A stretch of 64,000 nucleotides of DNA from Xanthocytophaga flava (GCF_030068545.1 NZ_JASJOR010000020.1:62001-126000), one strand, 5' to 3'; counted from the first letter of the stretch, positions 1 to 9,923 are shown. Translations and numbers: made by a program. Notes: generated by a model not told the origin, from the letters alone.

Positions 1-1733
1 TGGACTTTTATAAAGCATTACGAGCCAAAGCATTGGCACTTCAAAAATATGCACAGCAAACCAGAAAATCTACAGACCTGGAATTCTCCTTTAAAACCTA
101 TCAGCTTGCGATAAGGCTAGCCGAACGATTGCGACTTAGTTATGATACAGACGAAGCTAAGTTATTTTTTATTCAGCAGGTTTTCCCTATTTATGAAGAA
201 GCAATCTCAGTAGCGTTTACGTTATATAATCAAACCAAAAAAATCAATTATACCGAACTTGCTTTCTCAATCTCAGAAAAGAGTAAGGCTGCTGTACTTG
301 CTGAAACATTAAGAGGGCTACAAATCAGTCAGCAAAAAGGTGTACCCACAACTTTACTTCAAGAAGAGAAAGAATTACGTCGTAAAATCACCAAACTAAC
401 CATTGCTAGTATTGAGACCAAAGATTCTGTACAGATAGTATCTCTAAAAGATCAGATTCGTGATAATGAGATTAATCTGGCTCAGCTGATAAAGAAACTA
501 GATGCAAATGAGAAATATTACCAGTTAAAATACAATACTCAACCTGTAAGTCTGATCCAGATACAAAAGAAAGTACTGAATTCCAATACTGCGTTTATCG
601 AATATTTCTTTGGAAGCCGAGTTCTGTATGCATTTGTAATTACAAATGAAGAGTTTCAAGTCTTTCAACTTCCCATCACTCCTGTATTCAAAGACGCATT
701 GACCAAATATACACTCTCTTTATTTGATCACCATCCATCTCCTATCCAACCTATCTGGGCTAATATATTGTACCAGAATTTAATAACGCCTCTGCTACCT
801 GTTATCAATAACTATCAGAAGCTAATCATTGTACCAGATGGAGAGTTAAGCTATCTTCCTTTTGAGGCCCTTGTTAAAAATCCTAATAGTTTGCATTATC
901 TACTGGATGACTACATTATTCGTTACGCCTACTCTGGAACACTACTGGAATTCACTAATCCTAAACAAAACGTTCAGAATACAGGTGAGGTCTTAGCAAT
1001 GGCACCTTTTGCAGGCAGTACAGGTAATAGTTTTCGTAGTATACAAATCTCACCATTACCAGCTTCAAAGGCTGAAGTAGAAACAATCGGTGGCCATATC
1101 TTTCTGGAATCGGCAGCGACTAAAGAAGTGTTTCTGAAGTTAGTATCACAATCGGGTATTATCCATCTTGCCACTCACGCCACCGCGGATAGCAAGGAAC
1201 CACTTAACTCGTATATTACCTTCTATCCCAAAGATGCTGATTCCCTATCAGGTTACCGGTTATATACCTCTGAACTTTATAATCTTCAACTGGATAATGT
1301 AAAGCTTGTCGTTTTAAGTGCCTGTGAAACAGGTGGTGGGCAACTTGTGCGTGGAGAAGGGGTAATGAGCCTTGCCAGAGCATTTGCCTATGCCGGTTGT
1401 CCAAACATTGCCATGACACTCTGGCGAGCTGATGACAAAGCGACAGCTCAAATTACTACACGCATGTATGAGTATCTGAAAAAAGGATATACCAAAGATG
1501 AAGCTCTCAATAAAGCAAAACAAGACTATCTCCAGGAAGCACCTTCCTCCAGACGAAATCCGTATTACTGGGCTAATATGGTATTAGTGGGTGATGAAGT
1601 TCCTGTATATACCTCTTATCGCTGGATCTGGATTATTGGAGGAATTCTTCTTGCATTGATTGGAACAGGTATCTTCCTCAGAACGACAAATAAGCAGAAG
1701 AAACATCTTACACTGGAAAAGCAATCATCCTAA
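1..1733 (+). CDS. CHAT-domain caspase-like protein, 5' end outside window
   Basis: The reading frame is open from base 3, so the gene starts upstream; about 576 codons are visible. The N-terminal part is helical and reads like degenerate TPR repeats, followed by a charged coiled region. The C-terminal half is a CHAT domain, the caspase-like peptidase fold. The likely catalytic His lies in HLATHA (codon 1176-1178) and the Cys in LSACETG (codon 1323-1325). A single transmembrane segment of about 19 residues sits near the C-terminus, followed by a short basic tail, so the domain is probably membrane-anchored. TPR-CHAT proteins can be proteases in regulated or defence pathways, but the substrate cannot be told from sequence. 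It converges on porX across a shared terminator. Domain call is confident, function is not. Confidence 0.85.
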   Translation, partial: DFYKALRAKALALQKYAQQTRKSTDLEFSFKTYQLAIRLAERLRLSYDTDEAKLFFIQQVFPIYEEAISVAFTLYNQTKKINYTELAFSISEKSKAAVLAETLRGLQISQQKGVPTTLLQEEKELRRKITKLTIASIETKDSVQIVSLKDQIRDNEINLAQLIKKLDANEKYYQLKYNTQPVSLIQIQKKVLNSNTAFIEYFFGSRVLYAFVITNEEFQVFQLPITPVFKDALTKYTLSLFDHHPSPIQPIWANILYQNLITPLLPVINNYQKLIIVPDGELSYLPFEALVKNPNSLHYLLDDYIIRYAYSGTLLEFTNPKQNVQNTGEVLAMAPFAGSTGNSFRSIQISPLPASKAEVETIGGHIFLESAATKEVFLKLVSQSGIIHLATHATADSKEPLNSYITFYPKDADSLSGYRLYTSELYNLQLDNVKLVVLSACETGGGQLVRGEGVMSLARAFAYAGCPNIAMTLWRADDKATAQITTRMYEYLKKGYTKDEALNKAKQDYLQEAPSSRRNPYYWANMVLVGDEVPVYTSYRWIWIIGGILLALIGTGIFLRTTNKQKKHLTLEKQSS

Positions 1734-1742
1734 GTAGTCTTT

Positions 1743-1787
1743 TATAAAAAAATCCCTGTATAATAATCATACAGGGATTTTTTTATA
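1743..1787. terminator. bidirectional Rho-independent terminator
   Basis: A perfect 19-bp inverted repeat (1743-1761 with 1769-1787) with a 7-nt loop contains runs of seven A and seven T on its flanks, so it can terminate both the CHAT gene and the converging porX. Confidence 0.85.
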
Positions 1788-1795
1788 AAAGCTTA

Positions 1796-3349
1796 TTATT
1801 GCTTAGGAGATAACTGAATGTATGGAATTATCATCTCTTCCAGCGATACCCCTCCATGCTGGAATGTATCTTTATAATAATTAACGTAGTAATTGTAGTT
1901 GTTAGGGTAAGCAAAGAAATAGTCTTCTATTGCAAATACATATGCTGTAGACACATTAATCTTTGGCAGAAAGAAACGCTCTGGCTTACGTACAACAAAC
2001 ACATCTTTATCATCAAAACCCAGATTTTTGCCCTGCTTATAACGTAAATTTGTATTTACATTCCGGTCTCCCACAATCTTGAACGGACGTTTTACCCGAA
2101 CAGTACCATGATCAGTAGTTACTATCACCTTTACTTTTCTCTCTGCCAGTTTTCTAAACATTTCGATAAGTGGAGAGTGTAAAAGCCATGATCGGGTAAT
2201 TGAACGATAGGCTGATTCATCAGGGGCTAATTCACGAACCATAGCCATATCTGTACGGGCATGCGAAAGCATATCTACAAAGTTATATACAATCACATTC
2301 AATTGATTGGTCATCAGGTTATGCAGGTTCTCATCCAGTGTTTTACCTTGAGAAACATTGATAATCTTATGATAGCTTACTTTGCCATCAATACGATTCT
2401 TCTGTAGCTGACGCTTCAGAAATTCTTCTTCATGGTTATTTTTCCCTTCATCATCGTCATCATTTACCCATAGATCTGAATGGTATTTCTCCATATCAGA
2501 TGGCAACATTCCCGAAAAAATAGAATTACGGGCAAAGGCAGTAGTAGTAGGTAATATGGAATAATAGGTACTTTCCTCTTCCACATTAAAATATTCTGCA
2601 AGAATAGGTTCAATAACTTTCCATTGATCATACCGCAGATTATCAATCAGAAAAAAGAAGACAGGTTCATCCCCTAATAATGGAAACACCTTCTTTTTCA
2701 TTAACTGATGTGACATTAGTGGTTTTTCAACTTTGGGATCATTCAACCAGTCCTCATAACTATCCATGATAAACTTCACAAAGTTGGTATTAGCCTCACT
2801 TTTCTGATTATCAAGAACCTCTCCCATACTTTTATTTTCAGAACTATCCATCTCCAACTCCCAATAAATAAGCTTCTTGTAAATATCCACCCATTCATTG
2901 TGATCAATACGATCCATATACGCCATGGATATATTACGAAAATCCTGCAGATATCCCTGATTAGTTTTTTCACTCACCAAACGTTTATTATCCAGAATTT
3001 TCTTCACAGACAACAGTATCTGATTAGGATTCAATGGTTTAATCAGGTAATCAGCAATCTTTGACCCTATTGCTTCCTCCATAATGTGTTCTTCTTCACT
3101 TTTGGTAATCATCACAACTGGAAGATTAGGCTTAGTAGTCTTAATCTGGGTCAGTGTTTCAAGTCCTGTCATTCCAGGCATATTCTCATCCAGAAAAACA
3201 ATATCATAGTTCTGCTCCTGACATTTATCCAGTGCATCTGATCCGCTATTTACAGGTGTAACATCATATCCTTTGTTTTCCAGAAATAAAATATGTGGTT
3301 TGAGCAGGTCAATTTCATCATCAGCCCATAAAATAGAATATCTTTGCAT
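1796..3349 (-). CDS. porX: PorX, response regulator fused to a PglZ/alkaline phosphatase-superfamily domain
   Basis: The 517-residue protein has an N-terminal receiver domain with acidic residues D10/D11, phosphoacceptor D54, T82 and K104. A helical linker follows, then a PglZ domain of the alkaline phosphatase superfamily. The PglZ part shows IDNLRYDQW, a threonine-rich nucleophile region (LPTTTAFARN), TTDHGT and a late QHGG, matching metal ligands. Length and architecture match PorX, the cytoplasmic regulator of type IX secretion genes in Porphyromonas and Flavobacterium, which works with the sensor PorY and an ECF sigma factor. No T9SS structural gene is in the window. It is monocistronic here. 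Confidence 0.93.
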   Translation of the reverse strand: MQRYSILWADDEIDLLKPHILFLENKGYDVTPVNSGSDALDKCQEQNYDIVFLDENMPGMTGLETLTQIKTTKPNLPVVMITKSEEEHIMEEAIGSKIADYLIKPLNPNQILLSVKKILDNKRLVSEKTNQGYLQDFRNISMAYMDRIDHNEWVDIYKKLIYWELEMDSSENKSMGEVLDNQKSEANTNFVKFIMDSYEDWLNDPKVEKPLMSHQLMKKKVFPLLGDEPVFFFLIDNLRYDQWKVIEPILAEYFNVEEESTYYSILPTTTAFARNSIFSGMLPSDMEKYHSDLWVNDDDDEGKNNHEEEFLKRQLQKNRIDGKVSYHKIINVSQGKTLDENLHNLMTNQLNVIVYNFVDMLSHARTDMAMVRELAPDESAYRSITRSWLLHSPLIEMFRKLAERKVKVIVTTDHGTVRVKRPFKIVGDRNVNTNLRYKQGKNLGFDDKDVFVVRKPERFFLPKINVSTAYVFAIEDYFFAYPNNYNYYVNYYKDTFQHGGVSLEEMIIPYIQLSPKQ

Positions 3350-3744
3350 TTCGAAAATTCGTTTAAAAATTAAAAAAGTAATTCTCTACTGGTTATCAGT
3401 AGATTATATTTTAAAGCAATGTAAAAAAATTAAAAATTTATCAAAACAATTATACGGTTAGAGTAGATTAAATAAAAATTATCTCTAGATAATCAAATAT
3501 ATCTCATCCGCCTCTATATAAGGTATCAGCTATTTTAGCAGATAACGAAAGAAACGGCTTATTGGACTTTTTTGATTGTATAGACTTATTGACAGTCTGA
3601 ATTGCATTTACTACTAGCTTTTAGCCATTTTCATGCCAGTTACATTTTAATCTGTAACGTAAATTCTATGATTTAGTTTTCAGGTCACATTTCCGGAAAG
3701 AAATCCTTTTAACTGGCTGTATATATTTTTAATCTGTTAGAAAG
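3350..3744. other. intergenic region between divergent porX and HD gene
   Basis: This AT-rich gap must hold the promoters of both flanking genes. The only good match to the TAnnTTTG element is on the minus strand at 3494-3501 (reads TATATTTG), about 145 nt from the porX start, without a clear TTTG partner. No RNA gene or believable small ORF was seen. Confidence 0.4.
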
Positions 3745-4989
3745 TTGAATAAACGGAAAATTTTTAATGACCCTGTCTATGGGTTCATCAGTATACATAG
3801 TGATTTAATTTTTGATATCATCGAACAGCCTGTCTTTCAACGGTTACGCCGTATCCGGCAAATGGGCTTAGCAGATTATGTATATCTGGGTGCACATCAT
3901 ACCCGATTCCATCATGCTCTAGGAGCAATGCATTTGATGGAATCAACTTTAAAATCGCTATGTTCTAAAGGACATGAAATTACAGACCATGAATGGGAAT
4001 CGGCTTTACTGGGGATTCTTTTACACGATGTCGGACATGGACCCTGTTCACATGCATTGGAGTATAGCATTTTAAGTGATGTCAAACATGAATCACTTTC
4101 TTTGCTAATCATGCAAAGGCTAAATAAAACATTCAATGGTGCACTGGATACGGCACTTCAGATGTTTAACGGCACCTATCCCCGTCGCTTTTTTAATCAG
4201 CTTATTACCGGGCAGTTAGATATAGACCGTTTGGACTATCTAAACAGAGATAGTTTCTTTACAGGAGTATCCGAAGGGACTATCGGTTCGGAGCGGATTA
4301 TAAAGATGCTTGACATCGTGAATGATAACCTGGTTGTGGAAGAAAAAGGCATTTATAGCATTGAAAACTTTCTCAATGCCCGACGACTCATGTACTGGCA
4401 GGTTTATCTGCATAAAACAGCAATCAGTGCCGAAACCATGTTAATTCAGGTGATACGAAGAGCCCGAGAGCTGACCCATGCAGGTATTGAAGTTTTTGCC
4501 TCGCCTCCACTTTCTTTGTTTCTGAAAGAATCAGTACGTATGGAAAGTTTTCTGAATGATCCTGTATACTTACAGACTTTTCAATGCCTGGATGATTATG
4601 ATATATGGGGTTCTGTGAAGATATGGATAAACCATTCCGACTTTATTCTATCCTCTCTGAGCAGAATGTTATTGGAGAGAAAACTATTTCGTATTACTCT
4701 ATCTTCAGAAAAGCCGTCCCGTGAGTTCAGTAAAACGATAAAGAACCAATTAAGTACATTTTATCGTATACCATCAAAAGATGTTCACTACTTGTACATA
4801 GAGGGCTCTACCAGCAATGCAGCCTACTTGTCACAAGGTACTGGAATCAATATTCTAACCAAGAAAGGTAAGATTCTTGACATTGCCCTGGCATCAGATT
4901 TGCCAAATATCAAAGCTATGAGTAAAATTGTGCGAAAATATTATGCATGCTGGGCAAAAGAAATAAACTGGAAACAGGCTAGTCTATAA
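3745..4989 (+). CDS. HD-superfamily phosphohydrolase (dGTPase-like)
   Basis: The 414-residue protein carries the HD metal-binding set: RFHHALGAMHL, then LLHDVGHGPCSH with the HD pair, and RLDYLNRDS with a later Asp. It resembles the dNTP triphosphohydrolase-like HD proteins that sit upstream of lipid A genes in many Bacteroidota. The substrate is unproven. The start is TTG: an in-frame TAA lies at 3730-3732 and no ATG or GTG occurs between it and NKRKIFNDPVYGF, the typical N-terminus of the family. It precedes lpxD by 109 bp on the same strand. Confidence 0.85.
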   Translation: MNKRKIFNDPVYGFISIHSDLIFDIIEQPVFQRLRRIRQMGLADYVYLGAHHTRFHHALGAMHLMESTLKSLCSKGHEITDHEWESALLGILLHDVGHGPCSHALEYSILSDVKHESLSLLIMQRLNKTFNGALDTALQMFNGTYPRRFFNQLITGQLDIDRLDYLNRDSFFTGVSEGTIGSERIIKMLDIVNDNLVVEEKGIYSIENFLNARRLMYWQVYLHKTAISAETMLIQVIRRARELTHAGIEVFASPPLSLFLKESVRMESFLNDPVYLQTFQCLDDYDIWGSVKIWINHSDFILSSLSRMLLERKLFRITLSSEKPSREFSKTIKNQLSTFYRIPSKDVHYLYIEGSTSNAAYLSQGTGINILTKKGKILDIALASDLPNIKAMSKIVRKYYACWAKEINWKQASL

Positions 4990-5098
4990 AAGTAACACTA
5001 TCTGATAGTTTCCAATATGAACAAGAATGGAGCAAAACAACATCTAGTGCATCCATTAACTATTTTGAATTGTTTATTCTTCATACATTTATCAACTT

Positions 5099-6145
5099 AT
5101 GGAGTTTACCATAGAACAGATAGCCGGAATGCTCAAGGGAAGCGTAGAAGGCAACGGCTCATTATTAGTAAATAAATTAGCTAAGATTGAAGAAGCAACC
5201 GCAGGATGTCTGGCTTTTCTATCCAATCAAAAATACGAACCTTATTTATACACAACAGAGGCAACAGCCGTTATTGTTGGTAAAGACTTTGAGCCGAAGA
5301 AAGAGTATACAGCTACATTAATCCGTGTAGATAATCCCTATCTGGCATTTACTATCTTACTGGAACAATATCAGCAATTTTTAATGGCAGCAAAGGTTGG
5401 TATAGAACAACCTTCTTTTATTGGAGACAATAGTACGACAGGCAATAATATATTTCGGGGTGCTTTTTCCTATATTGGCTCCAATTGTAAAATTGGTAAC
5501 AATGTAAAAATATATCCTCAGGCGTATATTGGTGATAACGTAACGATTGGCGACAATACGGTTATCTACGCGGGTGCCAAAATTTATAGTGATATAGTAA
5601 TAGGTAATCGCTGTGTAGTACATGCAGGAGCTGTGATTGGCAGTGATGGTTTTGGATTTGCGCCTCAACCCGATGGAAGCTATCGCCCTATCCCTCAGGT
5701 AGGTAATGTTGTCCTGGAAGATGATGTTTGTATTGGAGCCAATACAGTTGTGGATTGCGCCACAATGGGGTCAACTATCATTCGTCAAGGTGCCAAACTG
5801 GACAATCTGATACAGATTGCACATAATGTTGAAATAGGTAAACATACTGTTATTGCAGCACAGGCAGGGATATCCGGATCTACTAAAATAGGAAATTATT
5901 GCGTGATAGCTGGCCAGGTTGGTATTGTTGGGCATCTTCAGATTGCAGATAAAACCAGTTTTGGTGCCCAATCAGGTGTTTCAAAATCTATTCAGAAAGA
6001 AGGATTAAAGTTACAGGGATCACCCGCATTTGACTATAAAGATAATCTCAGATCGCTGGCAGTTTTTCGAAACTTACCACAACTTCAAAAGCGACTTGAA
6101 GAATTGGAAGAAAAAATACTAACTTTGTCGATTAATGAAAAATAG
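5099..6145 (+). CDS. lpxD: LpxD, UDP-3-O-acylglucosamine N-acyltransferase
   Basis: At 348 residues it has the LpxD length. An N-terminal uridine-binding domain is followed by left-handed beta-helix hexapeptide repeats from about residue 105 to 295 and a C-terminal helix. The likely catalytic His is H242 in IQIAHNVEIG. The enzyme transfers a 3-hydroxyacyl chain from ACP to the 2-amino group of the UDP-glucosamine intermediate, the third lipid A step, in the cytoplasm. It is first in an lpxD, lpxC-fabZ, lpxA run with gaps of 77 and 85 bp. Confidence 0.96.
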   Translation: MEFTIEQIAGMLKGSVEGNGSLLVNKLAKIEEATAGCLAFLSNQKYEPYLYTTEATAVIVGKDFEPKKEYTATLIRVDNPYLAFTILLEQYQQFLMAAKVGIEQPSFIGDNSTTGNNIFRGAFSYIGSNCKIGNNVKIYPQAYIGDNVTIGDNTVIYAGAKIYSDIVIGNRCVVHAGAVIGSDGFGFAPQPDGSYRPIPQVGNVVLEDDVCIGANTVVDCATMGSTIIRQGAKLDNLIQIAHNVEIGKHTVIAAQAGISGSTKIGNYCVIAGQVGIVGHLQIADKTSFGAQSGVSKSIQKEGLKLQGSPAFDYKDNLRSLAVFRNLPQLQKRLEELEEKILTLSINEK

Positions 6146-6222
6146 TTCAGGGTCCAGAGTTCTTGTTCTGGTCTTAGTATGCTTTGAACCTGAACACAGA
6201 ACACAGAACTTAACCAATCCTA

Positions 6223-7614
6223 ATGCATCTTAAACAACACACCATTAAGAAAGCTGTAACACTCTCAGGAGTAGGCTTACATACAGGGGTTCCGGCGAAT
6301 ATGACTTTTCTGCCAGCAAAACCTCACCATGGTTACAAATTTCAAAGAATTGATCTGGAAGGGCAACCCATTGTAGATGCAGATGTTGATAATGTGGTAG
6401 ACCTATCACGTGGTACTACCATTGAACAAAGTGGAGCCCGAATCAATACAGTAGAACATACCCTAGCTGCATTGGTAGGTATGGAAATAGATAATGTTCT
6501 GATTCAACTGGATGGACCAGAGCCTCCTATCATGGACGGAAGTTCTATTCAATTTGTACAGGCACTGGAATTTGCAGAAAGAGAGGAGCAGAATGCTCTT
6601 CGTAATTTTTATGAAATTACAGAAGAGATTCGCTACAGAGACAAGGAAAGAGATGTAGAAATTGCGGCTCTGCCTCTCAGTGATTATAGAATGACAGTAA
6701 TGGTTGACTATAACTCTCCAGTACTAGGTAGTCAACATGCTTCTTTGACAGATATCAGTCAGTTCTCTAACGAAATAGCCAATTGCAGAACTTTCTGTTT
6801 CCTCCATGAATTGGAAATGCTTCATAAGGCAGGATTAGTGAAAGGTGGAGATCTTAATAATGCTATTGTGATTGTAGACCGCATCATTCAAGATGAAGAA
6901 TTAGATTATCTGGCAGGGTTATTCAATAAACCCAAAGTAGAAGTTCGCAAAGAAGGTATTCTGAATAATGTAGAGTTACGCTATAAAAATGAACCTGCTC
7001 GTCATAAATTACTGGATTTAATGGGAGATCTTGCTCTGGCAGGACGTCCATTAAAGGCACAAATCCTTGCAGCCCGTCCAGGTCATGCAGCAAACGTAGC
7101 TTTTGCTAAAAAGATCAAGAAGAAAATGCAGGAGTCTGCCAGCAGTAACATTCCGGTGTATGATCCTAAACTTCCTCCTGTTCTGGATTCACTGGCAATC
7201 AGTAACATTCTTCCACATCGTTATCCCTTCCAGTTAATCGATAAGATTATTCACCTGGATGAAAGTTCAGTGACAGGAGTAAAGAATGTAACCATGAATG
7301 AGCCATTCTTTATGGGGCATTTTCCAGGTAATCCTGTTATGCCAGGAGTGTTGCAGATAGAAGCAATGGCTCAGACAGGTGGTATCCTTGTACTAAGTAC
7401 AGTACCTGACCCTGAAAATTACTGGACGTATTTCTTAAGTATTGAAAATTGCCGTTTCCGGAAAATGGTTCTTCCAGGAGATACTATTATTTTCAAGTGT
7501 GAGTTAATGGCTCCAATAAAACGTGGTATTGCTAAAATGCAAGGACAGGCTTTTGTAGCTGGTCAGGTTGTATGTGAGGCCGTTATGTCAGCTAGTATTG
7601 TTAGAAAAAAATAA
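6223..7614 (+). CDS. lpxC/fabZ: LpxC-FabZ fusion: UDP-3-O-acyl-GlcNAc deacetylase / 3-hydroxyacyl-ACP dehydratase
   Basis: The 463-residue protein is a fusion. Residues 1 to about 300 are LpxC, the zinc deacetylase of the committed lipid A step, with H79 (VEHTLAAL), and H261 and D265 in the HKLLDLMGD motif as metal ligands. Residues from about 310 are FabZ, a hot-dog fold dehydratase, with HRYPFQLID and the catalytic MGHFPGNPVMPG (H366) followed by a conserved Glu in LQIEAMAQ. The fusion is standard in Bacteroidota and joins lipid A deacetylation with fatty acid elongation. It sits between lpxD and lpxA. Confidence 0.97.
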   Translation: MHLKQHTIKKAVTLSGVGLHTGVPANMTFLPAKPHHGYKFQRIDLEGQPIVDADVDNVVDLSRGTTIEQSGARINTVEHTLAALVGMEIDNVLIQLDGPEPPIMDGSSIQFVQALEFAEREEQNALRNFYEITEEIRYRDKERDVEIAALPLSDYRMTVMVDYNSPVLGSQHASLTDISQFSNEIANCRTFCFLHELEMLHKAGLVKGGDLNNAIVIVDRIIQDEELDYLAGLFNKPKVEVRKEGILNNVELRYKNEPARHKLLDLMGDLALAGRPLKAQILAARPGHAANVAFAKKIKKKMQESASSNIPVYDPKLPPVLDSLAISNILPHRYPFQLIDKIIHLDESSVTGVKNVTMNEPFFMGHFPGNPVMPGVLQIEAMAQTGGILVLSTVPDPENYWTYFLSIENCRFRKMVLPGDTIIFKCELMAPIKRGIAKMQGQAFVAGQVVCEAVMSASIVRKK

Positions 7615-7699
7615 ATAAACCATATTGTCTGTAAATATGCGATGACAGCCTTAGTGCTTTTCAGATTGTTTTACAGACTTGTGTATATATATCAAAAGA

Positions 7700-8479
7700 A
7701 TGAATCAACCATTAGCGTACATTCATCCCGAAGCAAAAATAGGCCCTGATGTAATAATTGAGCCTTTCGCTACTATTCATAAAAATGTTGAGATTGGAGA
7801 AGGCACCTGGATAGGAGCCAATGCTGTAATCAACGAAGGTGCTCGTATTGGGAAGTTTTGCAAAATATATCCAGGAGCAATTATTTCGGCTATTCCACAG
7901 GATCTTAAATTTGTAGGTGAGGAAACAACCGCTGTAGTTGGCGATTATACTACCATTCGCGAATTTGTCACCATGAGTAGAGGGACTGTAGACAAGTATA
8001 CTACCGTTGTTGGTAAAAACTGTCTTATCATGGCCTATGCTCACATTGGACACGATTGTATTATTGGAGACAACTGTATCTTAGGTAATGTGGTGCAGTT
8101 GGCAGGCCATGTACAGATCGATGATTATGTAATATTCGGGGGATCATGCGCCGTACAACAGTTTTCAAAAATTGGAGCTCATACATACATAGGTGGAGGT
8201 TCTCTTGTTCGTAAAGATGTCCCTCCTTTTGTTAAGGCAGCTCGTGAGCCACTAGCCTATAGTGGTGTTAACTCCATTGGACTTCGTCGCAGAGGTTTCT
8301 CTAATGAGAAAATCAACGAAATTCAGGAAATTTACCGTTATATCTATCTGAGAGGATTAAATAACGCAGATGCACTGGAATCAATAGAAACTAACTTACC
8401 AGCATCTGTAGAACGAGATCTGATTATAGAGTTTATCCGAAGTTCGGAACGAGGCATTATGCGAGGCACTTCAGAATAA
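7700..8479 (+). CDS. lpxA: LpxA, UDP-N-acetylglucosamine O-acyltransferase
   Basis: The 259-residue protein consists of left-handed beta-helix hexapeptide repeats followed by a C-terminal helical domain. The catalytic His lies in AYAHIGHDC. It adds the 3-hydroxyacyl chain from ACP to UDP-GlcNAc, the first lipid A step. The chosen start is the ATG at 7700 (MNQPLAYIHPEAKIG); an upstream in-frame TTG at 7679 would add seven residues not expected in the family. A terminator follows directly. Confidence 0.96.
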   Translation: MNQPLAYIHPEAKIGPDVIIEPFATIHKNVEIGEGTWIGANAVINEGARIGKFCKIYPGAIISAIPQDLKFVGEETTAVVGDYTTIREFVTMSRGTVDKYTTVVGKNCLIMAYAHIGHDCIIGDNCILGNVVQLAGHVQIDDYVIFGGSCAVQQFSKIGAHTYIGGGSLVRKDVPPFVKAAREPLAYSGVNSIGLRRRGFSNEKINEIQEIYRYIYLRGLNNADALESIETNLPASVERDLIIEFIRSSERGIMRGTSE

Positions 8480-8483
8480 AATT

Positions 8484-8517
8484 AAAAGCCCATTCTAAAA
8501 CAAGGAATGGGCTTTTT
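8484..8517. terminator. bidirectional terminator between lpxA and GH16 gene
   Basis: The 12-bp perfect stem 8484-8495/8505-8516 with a 9-nt loop starts with AAAA and ends with TTTTT, serving the converging lpxA and GH16 genes. Confidence 0.85.
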
Positions 8518-8537
8518 GATTACCAACCATAGCAGAA

Positions 8538-9359
8538 TCATTTCTTTTGATAAACCCTAACATAATCAACTTCCATTGTTTGAGGGAAAATACTGGTATC
8601 TACACCTTCTTTCCCACCCCAATCTCCACCAATAGCAATATTTAACAGCAAGTGAAACTTCTGGTTATAAGGCCAGGTAGCAGAATTATTCTGTTTGTCG
8701 TTTGTAAAAGTGAAATAAGATTTATCATCTATAAAGAATGTAATCTTCTCCTCATCCCATTCCATGCTATATACATGAAAGGCACTACTAACATCCGATA
8801 CAGATAATTGATTGCCCTTATTGGTACCAATTGTATGGTTATAAGCCTTGGTATGGATATTGGCATGAATCACTCCCTGATCATATCCTACATGTTCCAT
8901 AATATCAAGTTCGCCATCATCAGGCCATTTCAAGGGAGTTGTTGACGCCAGCATCCAAATAGCAGGCCATGTACCTTTCCCTGAGGGCAGTTTAGCTTTT
9001 ACATCAATCCGCCCATACATCCAGTCTCCTTTACCTTTAGTATGTAAACGTGCAGATGTATACTCATTCTGATTGAATTTTTCCTTGCGTGCTTCTATTC
9101 TAAGAACTCCATTTTCTACATGCGCATTTTCTATACGTTCTCTTGTATAGTATTGTAGTTCATGATTTCCCCATCCATTTCCTCCTTCTCCATATCCCCA
9201 ACGGGCAGGATCAGGTAAACCCTTATACTCAAATTCATCACTCCAGACAAGTTGATATCCTTTCTTATGTACTAATGATTCTTTTTTACAAGAGAGCAAA
9301 CCTATAAATAAAATCAGAGTAAGAAACCCGTATTGCAGACATGTAAACGATTTTAACAT
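8538..9359 (-). CDS. glycoside hydrolase family 16 lipoprotein (beta-glucanase type)
   Basis: The 273-residue protein has a lipoprotein signal peptide with lipobox LLSC (C24). The rest is one GH16 beta-jelly-roll domain. The catalytic motif is GELDIMEH, with E150 as nucleophile, D152 and E155 as acid/base, the pattern of laminarinase and endo-beta-1,3(4)-glucanase members. Family knowledge suggests surface or periplasmic cleavage of beta-glucans such as laminarin. Exact specificity is not readable, because agarases and carrageenases share the fold. It stands alone, without SusC/SusD genes. Confidence 0.9.
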   Translation of the reverse strand: MLKSFTCLQYGFLTLILFIGLLSCKKESLVHKKGYQLVWSDEFEYKGLPDPARWGYGEGGNGWGNHELQYYTRERIENAHVENGVLRIEARKEKFNQNEYTSARLHTKGKGDWMYGRIDVKAKLPSGKGTWPAIWMLASTTPLKWPDDGELDIMEHVGYDQGVIHANIHTKAYNHTIGTNKGNQLSVSDVSSAFHVYSMEWDEEKITFFIDDKSYFTFTNDKQNNSATWPYNQKFHLLLNIAIGGDWGGKEGVDTSIFPQTMEVDYVRVYQKK

Positions 9360-9521
9360 GGATATATCAAATTACGTATTCAAATATTTACAAATCTCAC
9401 AAAAACCATAGAATAATCAATAGCTGACAACCATTTTACTGTTAGTAATTACAGATATGCTAAACTTCCCCTCATCTTAATCGTCAATTTTCTCAGCAAA
9501 TTTTACTTGTAGTTGATATAC

Positions 9522-9529
9522 TATTTTCG
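9522..9529 (+). promoter_or_regulatory. candidate -7 element (TATTTTCG)
   Basis: It matches the Bacteroidota -7 consensus TAnnTTTG except for TTCG, a variant seen at several other starts in this window. It lies about 50 nt before the small membrane protein gene; no clear TTTG at -33. Confidence 0.3.
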
Positions 9530-9578
9530 TTTTTTAGCTTCCGTTTCGGTATATATCCAGAACCTGCATTAATTAGTT

Positions 9579-9887
9579 ATGTCTTCTTTTCTTCAAAAAC
9601 TTCAGACTCGCTGGGGTGTTCACACAGTATGGCAGGTTATTGTAATCCTGATTGTCTTCGCTTTAACAGGTTTTACGGCTATGTATATAAAAAAACCGAT
9701 CTTTGTATGGCTTGGTATCACACCTACCACTCCTTGGTGGTATAGAACACTGATATGGTTACTTACCATTTTTCCTGCTTATCAGGTCTTTTTATTATTC
9801 TACGGATTTCTGTTAGGACAGTTCGCCTTCTTCTGGAACTTTGAAAAACGAATGTTTGGACGTATAGGAAAGTTATTTGGCAAGTAA
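9579..9887 (+). CDS. small two-TM membrane protein, DUF6787-like
   Basis: The 102-residue protein has two hydrophobic segments (about residues 18-40 and 57-84) and a basic C-terminus (FEKRMFGRIGKLFGK). The GQFAFFWNFEKRMF pattern resembles the DUF6787 family of uncharacterised Bacteroidota proteins. Function is unknown. It stands alone upstream of the oppositely oriented tRNA-His. Confidence 0.7.
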   Translation: MSSFLQKLQTRWGVHTVWQVIVILIVFALTGFTAMYIKKPIFVWLGITPTTPWWYRTLIWLLTIFPAYQVFLLFYGFLLGQFAFFWNFEKRMFGRIGKLFGK

Positions 9888-9923
9888 CTTTAAGAAAAGT
9901 AACAGAGACAAAAGCTATAAAAT

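Noticed and set aside
3273..3461. 62-codon plus-strand frame starting inside porX
   Set aside because: It overlaps the porX start on the opposite strand and has no coding signature.
7679..7699. upstream TTG start for lpxA
   Set aside because: The ATG at 7700 gives the expected N-terminus of the family; the extension MCIYIKR is atypical.
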